From positions 62,001-126,000 of the forward strand of contig NZ_JANIOC010000007.1 in NCBI RefSeq assembly GCF_024733565.1: a DNA stretch of 64,000 nucleotides. The letters are read 5' to 3'. This DNA is from Rossellomorea sp. SC111 (GTDB taxonomy: Bacteria > Bacillota > Bacilli > Bacillales > Bacillaceae_B). Below are positions 41,760-50,544 of the stretch, piece after piece. Position numbers and translations under genes: made by a program. The notes under the pieces are model-generated. The model ran no database searches and had not been told where the DNA came from. It saw only the letters and a program-made list of their open reading frames with translations. Each line of letters begins with the position of its first letter. Within the stretch, counting starts at the first letter, position 1.

Positions 41760-43358
41760 ATGTCAGTACAACCAGGAATCAATAGACGTTTAGTTCTGAC
41801 CGGTTTGATCATCGGGATGTTCTTCAGTGCCCTTGAACAAACGGTGGTAGGGACCGCGATGCCTACAATCATCGCAGAACTGAACGGGTTTTCCATTTTT
41901 GCGTGGGTAACCACGGCTTATCTGATCACTTCCACAACAGTTACACCGATCGTGGGGAAACTATCGGATTTATATGGCAGAAGATTATTATATTTAATCG
42001 GGGTCATCATCTTTATTATAGGATCAGGTCTTTGTGCCACAGCCACTTCCATGGAGCAGCTCGTTCTTTACCGAGGGCTTCAGGGAATCGGTGGAGGTAT
42101 GATCATGCCCTTATCCCAAACCATCATCGGGGATATCTTCACGGCTGAGCAGCGTGCAAAGTGGCAGGGTGTGTTCGGGGCTTTATTCGGATTGAGCTCT
42201 GTCATTGGACCGTTCATTGGCGGGTTCATCGTCGATACGATCAGCTGGCACTGGATTTTCTTAATTAACGTACCATTCGGCTTATTATCAGCTCTTCTGT
42301 TATTCATTGGACTGAAATATGAAAATGTCGGGCGCGCGACGGATAAGGTAAGCATTGATTACCTGGGAATCATCACGCTGATCCCGGCCTTGGTCCTCTT
42401 ATTGCTAGGACTGAATTTCGGTGGAGATAAGTTTGAATGGCTCTCAGGAACAAGCTTCATGCTCTTTGGCGGGTCAATAGCTTTACTTCTCGTGTTTGGA
42501 TTTATAGAAAACAAAGCGAAGGAACCGATCCTTGATTTAAGTCTGTTTAAAAACCGGGTATTCGCCACAACAAATGCCCTTGGATTTCTTCTCGGGTTAG
42601 GAATGTTCGGAGCGATTATGTTCGTGCCGATGTTCATGCAGGGAATCCTCGGGGTGACGCCGACTCAAGCGGGATCTACCATGACACCGATGATGATCGC
42701 GTTGATCACGGCAAGTATTATCGGCGGTAGATTATTACTGAGACTACGATACCGTACAGTGTTGACTTCTGGTATGCTGATCACCGTGGTTGGCTTCTTC
42801 TTAATGAGTACGATGGGTCCTGAATCGAAGGAATATACAGCGTATATGTATATGATCGTGATGGGATTCGGAATGGGTCTTGTCATGCCGACCCTTATGA
42901 TCGCAATTCAGAATGAATTCCCTAAATCGAGACTGGGGGCCGTCACCTCTTCCGCAACGTTCTTCCGTTCCATCGGTGGGACGATCGGGATCACCGTTTT
43001 AAACGCTGTGATGAATCAATCTCTTCAAGATAATATGAAAGATGTAGCGGCACAGCAGGATAATCCTGCTGCAGCGCAGATCCTTAGCGGGTTAAGTGAA
43101 AAAACGGATGCACTATTCGGACTGCTGGTGACCCCGGGGTTACTGGAAGTACCGAAAGAAATCGGCAGCATCGTGATCGCTTCGATTGAAACCGCATGGT
43201 CCGATGCCTTCACAACCGTCTTCTTAACAGGTCTGATTTTCATTGCCATCGGCGTGGGAGTGGCCCTGTCGGTTGGAAACGGGAAGATTAAACGTGATAA
43301 AGAATTACAGGAAGAAGCGGAAAAGGAAGAGGCAATCCTTAAACCGGCTACTGAATAA
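41760..43358 (+). CDS. MFS drug:H antiporter, DHA2 family (14-TMS)
   Basis: A 532-residue protein with about 14 membrane helices. It shows the DHA2 motifs: LEQTVVGTAMPTI in helix 1 (motif D1), GKLSDLYGRR (motif A, residues 65-74) and RGLQGIGGGMIMPLSQT (motif B, around residue 105). It exports drugs or other amphipathic compounds with proton uptake. Co-transcribed with the MarR regulator. The C-terminus is charged. Ends at a terminator. Confidence 0.93.
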   Translation: MSVQPGINRRLVLTGLIIGMFFSALEQTVVGTAMPTIIAELNGFSIFAWVTTAYLITSTTVTPIVGKLSDLYGRRLLYLIGVIIFIIGSGLCATATSMEQLVLYRGLQGIGGGMIMPLSQTIIGDIFTAEQRAKWQGVFGALFGLSSVIGPFIGGFIVDTISWHWIFLINVPFGLLSALLLFIGLKYENVGRATDKVSIDYLGIITLIPALVLLLLGLNFGGDKFEWLSGTSFMLFGGSIALLLVFGFIENKAKEPILDLSLFKNRVFATTNALGFLLGLGMFGAIMFVPMFMQGILGVTPTQAGSTMTPMMIALITASIIGGRLLLRLRYRTVLTSGMLITVVGFFLMSTMGPESKEYTAYMYMIVMGFGMGLVMPTLMIAIQNEFPKSRLGAVTSSATFFRSIGGTIGITVLNAVMNQSLQDNMKDVAAQQDNPAAAQILSGLSEKTDALFGLLVTPGLLEVPKEIGSIVIASIETAWSDAFTTVFLTGLIFIAIGVGVALSVGNGKIKRDKELQEEAEKEEAILKPATE

Positions 43359-43363
43359 TATGG

Positions 43364-43402
43364 AAAAAGCCTGCCTTGGATTTCAAGGCAGGCTTTTTTT
43401 CA
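43364..43402. terminator. bidirectional intrinsic terminator
   Basis: AAAAAGCCTGCCTTG pairs with CAAGGCAGGCTTTTT; T-run on each side. Confidence 0.9.
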
Positions 43403-44308
43403 TTTGGATTTTCGTACCTCGTACAAATGAAACGACATTCCAAACGGATCAGATATCATTTCACTTTTCGCATGATTGACTTGCTCTACTTTGCAGCCGC
43501 TGTCCAGGAGGTTTTGCTTACTTCTATCAAAATCATCTACAGCGAATTCGAAATGCACGGTGTTATGCTCACTATCTTCAATGAAGAAGTTCCGACCATT
43601 CATCGAGAACTTTGTTTCCTTCTGTCCCTCTTTTTCAACCTTCATTCCAATGATATTCGTGTAAAATTGAATCGCCTCATGGTAATGCTTCACTCCAATT
43701 GCAACATTATGAGTGAGCTGAAAGGATGAACGAAGGTTATGCTTCAGCTGAGGGATAAAATCTTCAGATGGAGCATGTAATAAATCCAGTAAGGAATAAA
43801 TGACGCAATATTCATCTCCTGGACCGAAGTAAGCAGAGCTGCAATGATAAATCATTCCTTCTTCATTTTTCTTGAAAGTGGATACCCCTGGCATGGAGGT
43901 TTTCTCATTTTTAAACCCGAGATCTTGTGAAAAAGTGTTTTCTTTCGATGATACAAGTGGAAAGGACCACCCTTTTGAAGCTGCAAAGTCTTCTTGAACG
44001 GCCGGGTCGTCTGGAGAGGATAGAACAAATTCACAACGACTTAACAAATGATGGTACACCCCATTAAAGCCATCCCCCCACATAGAACAATAGCGGCAAT
44101 TCCTCCCCATATTATGGATGATGATAAGTTCATCCTTGTCCTTGAAAAGATCCTCTAGTGTAACGGTTTTTTGATCGGTTGTTAAAAAGAGGTAGTTTTT
44201 AACCTTTTGTGGTGCTTGTTCTTTGCGTAGTTGTGAAAGCTGCCTTTTCTTTTCCATGATTTCCAACTCTAATGCCTGTATTTCCTTCGTTCCTTCAAAT
44301 GTGGTCAA
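43400..44308 (-). CDS. DUF899-like thioredoxin-fold protein fused to a VOC (glyoxalase-like) domain
   Basis: A 302-residue protein of two parts. Residues 1-180 match the DUF899 family, a peroxiredoxin/thioredoxin-like fold (ELIIIHNMGRNCRYCSMWGDGFNG, with a CRYC motif near residue 70, and FGPGDEYCVIYSLLDLL). Residues 195-300 form a VOC-fold domain (THNVAIGVKHYHEAIQFYTNIIGMKV, DPFGMSFHLYE). The two domains are usually separate genes. The start is TTG, with GGAGGG 6 nt upstream. Role unknown; a redox or electrophile-handling function is plausible. Confidence 0.8.
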   Translation of the reverse strand: MTTFEGTKEIQALELEIMEKKRQLSQLRKEQAPQKVKNYLFLTTDQKTVTLEDLFKDKDELIIIHNMGRNCRYCSMWGDGFNGVYHHLLSRCEFVLSSPDDPAVQEDFAASKGWSFPLVSSKENTFSQDLGFKNEKTSMPGVSTFKKNEEGMIYHCSSAYFGPGDEYCVIYSLLDLLHAPSEDFIPQLKHNLRSSFQLTHNVAIGVKHYHEAIQFYTNIIGMKVEKEGQKETKFSMNGRNFFIEDSEHNTVHFEFAVDDFDRSKQNLLDSGCKVEQVNHAKSEMISDPFGMSFHLYEVRKSK

Positions 44309-44442
44309 TTTATGCCCTCCCTTTAGAACTTGTTATATATAAGATTTCTGTATTGGTGTGAGATGTCCTTCTTTTCAGAAAATAGATCGTATCTTACATG
44401 GTCATCAACGAAGTTACTTTAATTAAATTTTCTGAAAATATA

Positions 44443-44471
44443 TTGACAATTTCCAATAGACACGTTATCTT
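44443..44471 (+). promoter_or_regulatory. candidate sigma-A promoter of the paaK transcript
   Basis: TTGACA (44443-44448), 17-nt spacer and TATCTT (44466-44471). A second weaker candidate (TTGAGT...TATTTT ending at 44499) would lie directly next to the operator, as at the other sites. Confidence 0.5.
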
Positions 44472-44500
44472 TTGAGTAGATACATATAACACATATTTTT

Positions 44501-44523
44501 ATAAACGAATAAATAACGTTATA
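44501..44523. promoter_or_regulatory. PaaX-type operator 1 (upstream of paaK)
   Basis: An imperfect inverted repeat of the form TATAACGT-N7-ACGTTATA; here the left half is ATAAACGA and the right half ACGTTATA is perfect. It is about 40 nt upstream of the paaK start. Confidence 0.6.
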
Positions 44524-44561
44524 TAAATATATTTTTATATCATGACAGGGAGGCCGATACA

Positions 44562-45887
44562 TTGATTTTGCACGAGGTTGAAACTGCCGGTCGATCGCAA
44601 ATGGAGCGCCTTCAACTAGAGAGACTGCAACATGTTGCTTCAGTCGTTTATGAGAAAGTTCCCTTTTACCGGGAACAGTTTGAGAGAAGGGGCATCAAGC
44701 CGGAAGATATAAAGTCTTTGTCAGACTTGAAAATGTTACCGCTTACAATTAAAAAAGACCTTCGTGATCATTATCCATTCGGCCTGTTTGCCGTAGAGCG
44801 TGAGGAAATGGTAAGGGTTCATGCTTCAAGCGGTACGAGTGGAAAGCCCACAGTCGTAGGCTATACCCAGAATGATATTGATATGTGGGGTGGGATCGTT
44901 GCGCGGGCGATTGCCATGGCAGGCGGGAAACCGGGGGATGTCCTGCATAACGCATATGGATATGGTTTATTTACCGGTGGATTGGGCCTTCATTATGGAA
45001 GTGAGAAGCTCGGGATGATCACAGTTCCGGTGTCAGGAGGGAACATGTCCAGGCAGATCACATTATTGGAAGACTTCAAGCCGTCCATCATATGCGGTAC
45101 GCCTTCTTACGTTCTCAATTTAGCCGAATCAATGGAGGCGCAGGGAAAGGATCCGGCTTCCCTTTCTGTGAAGTACGGAATCTTCGGAGCCGAGCCATGG
45201 TCGGATTCAATGAGGAAGACGTTGGAGCGGAAGATGGATATTAAAGCATGCGACATCTACGGGTTAAGTGAAGTCATCGGACCCGGGGTTGCCATGGAAT
45301 GTCATGAAGCGCGGGACGGCCTCCATATTGCAGAGGATCATTTCCTCGTTGAAGTTATTAATCCTGATACGTTAGAAACCCTTCCGGAAGGGGAAGTCGG
45401 GGAGCTTGTGTTTACGAGCTTAACGAAGGAAGCCTTTCCGATCATCCGGTATAGAACCGGCGATATCGCTTCGATTCAGCACGGAACATGCTCATGTGGA
45501 CGAACAACGGTGAAGATGTCCAGGGTGAAAGGAAGAGTCGATGACATGCTCATTATCAGAGGAGTGAACGTGTTCCCATCTGAAATGGAGCATTTTCTGC
45601 TTCAGATAAATGAGCTTGCACCACATTATCAAGTTCACTTGAAGAAAAAAGGGGCACTGGATTTGGTGGAGCTGCAGGTTGAGGTGACGGATGAATGTTT
45701 TAGTGGGGTGTCGAACGACTTACATCATGATCGCCTGAATGAACTGGAAAGAAAAGTGAAGAGCCTGATGAAAGATCGTTGCTATGTTTCCATGGATGTC
45801 AAAGTGAGAGCACCAAGGGAAATACCCCGCTCAGAAGGAAAAGCTATCCGGATTGTCGATCTTAGAGGAGAAGCCATGCTTCAATAA
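44562..45887 (+). CDS. paaK: phenylacetate-CoA ligase
   Basis: A 441-residue adenylate-forming enzyme that converts phenylacetate, ATP and CoA to phenylacetyl-CoA, the first step of the paa pathway. The family start (LERLQHVASVVYEKVPFYREQF) is followed by the P-loop ASSGTSGKPTVVGYT at residues 88-102, and the C-terminal SRVKGRVDDMLIIRGVNVFPSEME carries the hinge and catalytic loop. The start is TTG, with GGGAGG 9 nt upstream. It is first in a long operon with paaABCD and sits under a TATAACGT-type operator. Confidence 0.95.
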   Translation: MILHEVETAGRSQMERLQLERLQHVASVVYEKVPFYREQFERRGIKPEDIKSLSDLKMLPLTIKKDLRDHYPFGLFAVEREEMVRVHASSGTSGKPTVVGYTQNDIDMWGGIVARAIAMAGGKPGDVLHNAYGYGLFTGGLGLHYGSEKLGMITVPVSGGNMSRQITLLEDFKPSIICGTPSYVLNLAESMEAQGKDPASLSVKYGIFGAEPWSDSMRKTLERKMDIKACDIYGLSEVIGPGVAMECHEARDGLHIAEDHFLVEVINPDTLETLPEGEVGELVFTSLTKEAFPIIRYRTGDIASIQHGTCSCGRTTVKMSRVKGRVDDMLIIRGVNVFPSEMEHFLLQINELAPHYQVHLKKKGALDLVELQVEVTDECFSGVSNDLHHDRLNELERKVKSLMKDRCYVSMDVKVRAPREIPRSEGKAIRIVDLRGEAMLQ

Positions 45888-45923
45888 ATTTTTTTGAAAA
45901 AAATACCTATCACACGGATTAGT

Positions 45924-45946
45924 TATAACGTGGTATTTGTGTGATA
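45924..45946. promoter_or_regulatory. PaaX-type operator 2 (upstream of paaA)
   Basis: The left half TATAACGT (45924-45931) is perfect; the right half GTGTGATA (45939-45946) is degraded. It lies 15 nt upstream of the paaA start. Confidence 0.5.
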
Positions 45947-45960
45947 AAGGAGGGGCAGTT

Positions 45961-46929
45961 ATGAGTGACGTCTTGACAAATCAACCATTGACGGAAGATG
46001 AGCGTATGGCTCGTTTTATGAAAAAGATCGAGAATGACGAAAAAATAGAAGCCGATGATTGGATGCCGGATGAATACCGGAATGCGCTGATCAAGCTGAT
46101 ATCCATGCACGGCATCAGTGAAATCATGGGGGCGCTCCCTGAGAAGGAGTGGGTCCCGAAAGCGCCTACCCTCAGAAGAAAACTGGGGATCATGGCAAAG
46201 GTTCAGGATGAGATGGGACACGGACAGCTATTGCTCCGTGTAGCGGAAGATTTGATGAAGCCTTATGGGAAAACGAGAGAGAATATTATGAGAGATTTGT
46301 TTTCCGGAGATTTGAAGTTTCATAACGTCTTTCATATGGAGGCACCGACCTGGGGGGATGCAGGATTGATCGGCTGGCTCGTGGACGGGGCGGCGATCAT
46401 TACGCAAACGAATATGCTTCATGCTTCCTATGGACCGTACGCCAGGGCGCTGAAGAGAATTTGTGCCGAAGAGGTATTCCATGCCCAGCATGGTGAGGCA
46501 ATCATCATGGCTCTCGCAGAAGGAACGCCTGATCAGAAAGCATTGGTCCAGGATGCGGTGGACCGCTGGTGGGAATCGCTTCTGATGTTCTTCGGGCCGG
46601 GGGATGCGAAGACAACGGGCTCTTCCAAGCAGGATATTACCATCAAGTACAACATCCGGACGAAAACCAATGAACAGCTTCGTCAGGACTTTTTCACGAA
46701 ATATGTTCCAAGAATACTGTCATTGGGACTGACACTTCCGGATGAAACGATGTACTTTGATGAAGGGCAGGATTTATGGATCTATAAGCAGCCCGACTGG
46801 AGCCGCTTTAAGGAAATCATTCGCAACAACGGGCCGAAATCGAAGGACCGTCTCCGTTTAAGGGAATTATCCTACGATAACAATGCATGGGTCCGGGAAG
46901 CGTTAAGCCCTGGTGACCGAGTAAGTTAG
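45961..46929 (+). CDS. paaA: phenylacetyl-CoA epoxidase catalytic subunit
   Basis: A 322-residue ferritin-like di-iron oxygenase subunit that, with PaaC, PaaB and an electron donor, makes 1,2-epoxyphenylacetyl-CoA. The two ExxH iron motifs are visible at E84-H87 (DEMGHGQ) and E171-H174 (EEVFHAQHGE). I chose the ATG at 45961, with GGAGG 8 nt upstream; the frame is open from 45937. It is followed by paaB (16 nt gap) and by paaC and paaD. The usual paaE reductase gene is absent from the window. Confidence 0.95.
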   Translation: MSDVLTNQPLTEDERMARFMKKIENDEKIEADDWMPDEYRNALIKLISMHGISEIMGALPEKEWVPKAPTLRRKLGIMAKVQDEMGHGQLLLRVAEDLMKPYGKTRENIMRDLFSGDLKFHNVFHMEAPTWGDAGLIGWLVDGAAIITQTNMLHASYGPYARALKRICAEEVFHAQHGEAIIMALAEGTPDQKALVQDAVDRWWESLLMFFGPGDAKTTGSSKQDITIKYNIRTKTNEQLRQDFFTKYVPRILSLGLTLPDETMYFDEGQDLWIYKQPDWSRFKEIIRNNGPKSKDRLRLRELSYDNNAWVREALSPGDRVS

Positions 46930-46945
46930 AAGGGAATGAGAAGAC

Positions 46946-47302
46946 ATGTCAGACAAGGGTCAGAACTTTTATCAGGAATTTGAAGTGTTCAGTAAACGGT
47001 CGGACGGGGCACAGATGCAGCATCAGTTCAGTCTGCTGGCTCCCAACCATGAGCTTGCCATGGTGATGGCTCAAGAGAATTTCATGAGAAGGGAACCGGT
47101 TTCGGATATCTGGGTCGTGAAACGGGCGGATGTACGGATGATGACGCCTGAAGAAAGAGAGAGTGTCTCCCGTCTTGATAATAAAGATTACCGTAACGCC
47201 AAGGGCTACGGCTATTTGAAAAAGAAGTGGAGACAGTACGAGCAGGAAATGCTGGATGAGAAAGAAATCATGTCATGGGGAGAGTTGGTGAAGAAGAAAT
47301 GA
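46946..47302 (+). CDS. paaB: phenylacetyl-CoA epoxidase structural subunit
   Basis: A 118-residue PaaB. Typical features are FEVFSKRSDGAQMQHQFSLLAPNHELAM near the start and VSDIWVVKRADV in the middle. It bridges the PaaAC heterodimers in the epoxidase complex. It overlaps paaC by ATGA at 47299-47302, a sign of translational coupling. Confidence 0.95.
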   Translation: MSDKGQNFYQEFEVFSKRSDGAQMQHQFSLLAPNHELAMVMAQENFMRREPVSDIWVVKRADVRMMTPEERESVSRLDNKDYRNAKGYGYLKKKWRQYEQEMLDEKEIMSWGELVKKK

Positions 47303-48117
47303 ACGTGAAACGTCCACAGGACATTCCGAATGCAGATTACAAGGAAGCCCTCTTGAGCCTCTTATATCAGCTGGCGGATGACGATTTCATCCTTGCTTAC
47401 CGGGGATCTGAATGGCTGGGGCTTGCTCCCCATATCGAAGAAGATGTCGCGTTTTCTTCCATCAATCAGGATACGATGGGGCATGCGACCATGTTTTATC
47501 AGCTTCTTGAAGAGTTGGGGGAAGGCGATCAGGACCATCTCGCCCATGGTCGGAAAGCGGCAGAAAGAAGAAATGCCATTCTCCTTGAGGAAGTGAATGG
47601 TCCCGGTAACTATATGGAGGAGCCACGCTATGATTGGGCCTTTGCTGTGGTGCGTCATTATTTTTACAGTGTGGCGAAAAAAGTGCGGATCGACGCGCTT
47701 AAGAATTCTTCCTATCAACCACTTGCCGAAATGGCCGTCAAGATCAACACAGAATTGTACTATCACCTGCTTCACTGGAAAACCTGGTTCATACAGTTAA
47801 TGAATGCAGGTGGGGAAGCAAGGGAGCGTATGAATAAGGCAATGGATAGAGTACTGGAAGAATTCGGGGGAGTCCTGGCCTTGGGGCCAAGGGGGAAAGA
47901 AATGTCTCTTATGGCTTTGATCGAAGGGGAAGAAAGTTTAACAAAACGTTGGGAGCTCGCACTAGAGCCCGTCTTCCAAACATGTCAACTATCTTTTCCA
48001 CCGATTGTAAGCATGAAAAAGGGGAATGGACGCTTAGGTGAACACACCCCTGAACTGGATACGGCACTTTCGACCTTAAGCGAAGTCTATCAAACAAACC
48101 CGGCAGCAAGCTGGTAA
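47299..48117 (+). CDS. paaC: phenylacetyl-CoA epoxidase structural/regulatory subunit
   Basis: A 272-residue ferritin-fold partner of PaaA without a metal site of its own in E. coli; it stabilises the complex. Seen: LLYQLADDDFILAYRGSEWLGLAPHIEEDVAFSSINQDTMGHA. The ATG at 47299 overlaps the paaB stop (ATGA); the frame is open from 47275 in-frame upstream but without a ribosome site. Confidence 0.93.
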   Translation: MNVKRPQDIPNADYKEALLSLLYQLADDDFILAYRGSEWLGLAPHIEEDVAFSSINQDTMGHATMFYQLLEELGEGDQDHLAHGRKAAERRNAILLEEVNGPGNYMEEPRYDWAFAVVRHYFYSVAKKVRIDALKNSSYQPLAEMAVKINTELYYHLLHWKTWFIQLMNAGGEARERMNKAMDRVLEEFGGVLALGPRGKEMSLMALIEGEESLTKRWELALEPVFQTCQLSFPPIVSMKKGNGRLGEHTPELDTALSTLSEVYQTNPAASW

Positions 48118-48130
48118 AGGATGAAGGAAA

Positions 48131-48610
48131 ATGACTGCAACCGTTTTAGATGTTCTTCAAACTGTGAAAGATCCTGAAATCGATTCCATCAGCATTGTGG
48201 ATCTCGGAATGGTCAATCGCGTCGATCATCAGGAAGAAACTCTTGTGATCGAGCTTCTTCCCACTTTTGTAGGCTGTCCTGCACTGGATATCATTAAAGG
48301 CAATGTGGAGAAAGCATGCAGGGAACAGCTGGGAATTCAATCTGTACAGGTACAATTTGTCTACTCCCCGCCCTGGACCTCGGAGCGGTTGACCGAGAAT
48401 GGCCGGGAGAGGCTGAAGGAATTCGGCATCGCGCCGCCGCCAGAACATTTTACAGGGGAAGAAGATTGGGAGATTCACTGCCCGTACTGTGATTCCCCCT
48501 ATACCTCCATGGAGAACCTGTTCGGGCCGACCGCCTGTAGAAGCATCCTCTACTGTAAACAGTGCCGGAACCCGTTCGAAGCCATGAAACCTATATCCAC
48601 GATGATGTAA
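48131..48610 (+). CDS. paaD: phenylacetate pathway Fe-S/maturation-type protein PaaD
   Basis: A 159-residue protein with a DUF59/MIP18-like N-terminal domain (VKDPEIDSISIVDLGMV) and a C-terminal four-cysteine segment (CPYC, then ACRS and CKQCRNPFE). PaaD is thought to help assemble the di-iron or Fe-S centre of the epoxidase. The gene follows paaC by 13 nt, as in the classical paaABCDE order, but paaE is missing here. Confidence 0.92.
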   Translation: MTATVLDVLQTVKDPEIDSISIVDLGMVNRVDHQEETLVIELLPTFVGCPALDIIKGNVEKACREQLGIQSVQVQFVYSPPWTSERLTENGRERLKEFGIAPPPEHFTGEEDWEIHCPYCDSPYTSMENLFGPTACRSILYCKQCRNPFEAMKPISTMM

Positions 48611-48653
48611 AAAAATCTAGTAAACTACTGAAAATCAAAGGAGAGATTCCATT

Positions 48654-48962
48654 ATGGTAAAACTGATCGCGTTATATAAGCACCCTGAAAATAAAGAGAA
48701 ATTCGATGAGCACTACTTCAACACCCACGGTCCGATCACAGCGAAGATCCCTGGCTTGAAGAAGATGGACGTTACAAGGATTGTAGGATCTCCGATGGGC
48801 GGAGAAGGAAAATATTATTTAATGTGCGAAATGTATTATGACAGTCATGAAGCACTGAAGGCAGCCATGAAATCCGATGAAGGAAAAGCTTCCGGGAAGG
48901 ACCTTATGGGCTTTGCCGCAGATCTCGTCACCCTCATGATCGGCGAAGAAGTGAATGAGTAA
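48654..48962 (+). CDS. EthD-family protein in the paa operon
   Basis: A 102-residue dimeric alpha-beta barrel protein of the EthD/YciI-like superfamily. Seen: KLIALYKHPENKEKFDEHYFNTHGPITAKIPGLKKM, the family start, including the central histidines. EthD-like proteins are small, often of unknown catalysis. The operon position between paaD and the crotonase genes suggests a role in the pathway, perhaps handling a reactive epoxide or oxepin intermediate (inference). It overlaps the next gene by 8 nt. Confidence 0.85.
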   Translation: MVKLIALYKHPENKEKFDEHYFNTHGPITAKIPGLKKMDVTRIVGSPMGGEGKYYLMCEMYYDSHEALKAAMKSDEGKASGKDLMGFAADLVTLMIGEEVNE

Positions 48963-49734
48963 AGAGTACGAATATATCGTAGTGAGCGAGAGGGACGGAC
49001 TTGGTTTCATCGAATTGAACAGACCGAAAGTCCTGAACGCCATCAATCGTCCCATGGTATCTGAGATCGTCCATGCTTTCGAAGCATTTGACCGGAACGA
49101 CAATGTGAAGGTGATGGTGTTATCCGGCAGTGGGAGAGCGTTCGCTGCAGGAGCCGATATCGATGAAATGGCAGAGGACGGCGCCATTGATCTGGAGCTC
49201 TTGAATCAATTCACCGAATGGGACCGTCTGGCCTGGATCAAGAAGCCGATCATCGGAGCGGTCCAGGGGTTTGCGTTAGGTGGGGGATTTGAGCTTGCCC
49301 TTTGCTGTGACCTTTTATTCGCAACGGAGGATGCAAGCTTCGGCTTTCCCGAAGTGAATCTCGGGGTCATGCCGGGAGCAGGGGGGACGCAAAGGCTCAC
49401 GAAACTGATCGGGAAATCACGTGCTATGGAATGGCTATTATCGGGAGACATGTTTACAGCCTCCCAAGCACTCGAATGGGGAGTCATCAACCGGACGATC
49501 CCGAGAGAGTTATTAATGGAAGAAACAGAGAAGTTTGCGAGGAAACTGGCTGCCAAGCCTCCCCTTTCCCTTCGCTTGATCAAGGAGTCTGTTCATAAAG
49601 CCGTGGATTCCTCGATTTATGAAGGAATGCAGTATGAGCGTAAGAACTTCTATCTGCTTTTTGCCTCTGAAGATCAGAAAGAAGGCATGAAAGCTTTTGT
49701 GGAAAAACGCAAGCCTGATTTCAAAGGAAAATAA
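48955..49734 (+). CDS. paaF: enoyl-CoA hydratase/isomerase family protein (PaaF-like)
   Basis: A 259-residue crotonase. Both catalytic Glu positions of enoyl-CoA hydratases are present (GGGFELAL and FPEVNLGVMPGAGGTQR). It should hydrate 2,3-dehydroadipyl-CoA in the lower part of phenylacetate degradation. It overlaps the EthD-like gene and is followed 12 nt later by the second crotonase, so PaaF and PaaG are adjacent, as in other clusters. The exact assignment as PaaF is based on motifs plus context. Confidence 0.88.
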   Translation: MSKEYEYIVVSERDGLGFIELNRPKVLNAINRPMVSEIVHAFEAFDRNDNVKVMVLSGSGRAFAAGADIDEMAEDGAIDLELLNQFTEWDRLAWIKKPIIGAVQGFALGGGFELALCCDLLFATEDASFGFPEVNLGVMPGAGGTQRLTKLIGKSRAMEWLLSGDMFTASQALEWGVINRTIPRELLMEETEKFARKLAAKPPLSLRLIKESVHKAVDSSIYEGMQYERKNFYLLFASEDQKEGMKAFVEKRKPDFKGK

Positions 49735-49746
49735 GGAGGCTGCAGT

Positions 49747-50520
49747 ATGTTTGAAACGATTAACTATGAAGTGAAAAATAACGTAGCCTGGATCACCCTT
49801 AACCGACCGGATAAACTGAATGCCTTTATCCGCCAACTAAATCTGGAAATCCAGAAGGCTGTGAAGGATTCTTCGCGAAATGAAGACGTGAGGGCCATCG
49901 TCATCACGGGAGAAGGCAGGGCATTTTGTTCCGGGCAGGACCTGAGTGAAGTGGATGAAAGAATGGATCACGGAGAAGTACTGCGGCATAACTATGGACC
50001 GATGGTGAAGGAAATAGAGCAGTGTGAAAAACCTGTCATCGCCGCTGTCAATGGAGTGGCTGCAGGGGCGGGGTTCAGTCTGGCACTTGCATGTGATTTC
50101 AGGATCGTGTCAGAGAAAGCGAGCTTTGTTCAAGCATTTGTCCACGTTGGATTGATCCCGGATTCAGGGAATCTGTATTACTTATCGAAGATTGTCGGAT
50201 ATGCGAAAGCACTTGAACTTGCCGTATTCGGTGAGAAGATCAAAGCAATTGATGCAGAAAAACTTGGCCTCGTCACGAAAATCGTCCCGGTTGATGAGTG
50301 GCAGGAAGAGACGGCTACGTTCGCAGAAAGAATCGCTTCCATGCCGACAAAGGCAATCGGCTTGATGAAGCGCTTATTGAAGGGGAGCGGAGAGCTTTCC
50401 TTCAACGAATACTTAGAAAAAGAAGCCTGTGCCCAGCGGATAGCAGGACAGACAGAAGATCATCGCGAAGGTGTGACAGCCTTCATGGAAAAAAGAAGAC
50501 CAGCCTTTCACGGAAAATAA
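49747..50520 (+). CDS. paaG: 1,2-epoxyphenylacetyl-CoA isomerase-like crotonase (PaaG-like)
   Basis: A 257-residue crotonase that lacks the hydratase Glu pair: GAGFSLAL replaces the first Glu and LIPDSGNLYY carries an Asp, as in PaaG. PaaG isomerises ring-epoxide CoA to oxepin-CoA and also shifts a double bond in the lower pathway. The start ATG has AAGGAGG 7 nt upstream. Co-transcribed with paaF and the aldehyde dehydrogenase gene. Confidence 0.9.
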   Translation: MFETINYEVKNNVAWITLNRPDKLNAFIRQLNLEIQKAVKDSSRNEDVRAIVITGEGRAFCSGQDLSEVDERMDHGEVLRHNYGPMVKEIEQCEKPVIAAVNGVAAGAGFSLALACDFRIVSEKASFVQAFVHVGLIPDSGNLYYLSKIVGYAKALELAVFGEKIKAIDAEKLGLVTKIVPVDEWQEETATFAERIASMPTKAIGLMKRLLKGSGELSFNEYLEKEACAQRIAGQTEDHREGVTAFMEKRRPAFHGK

Positions 50521-50544
50521 ACCAACCTAAAAGGAGATGGAACG

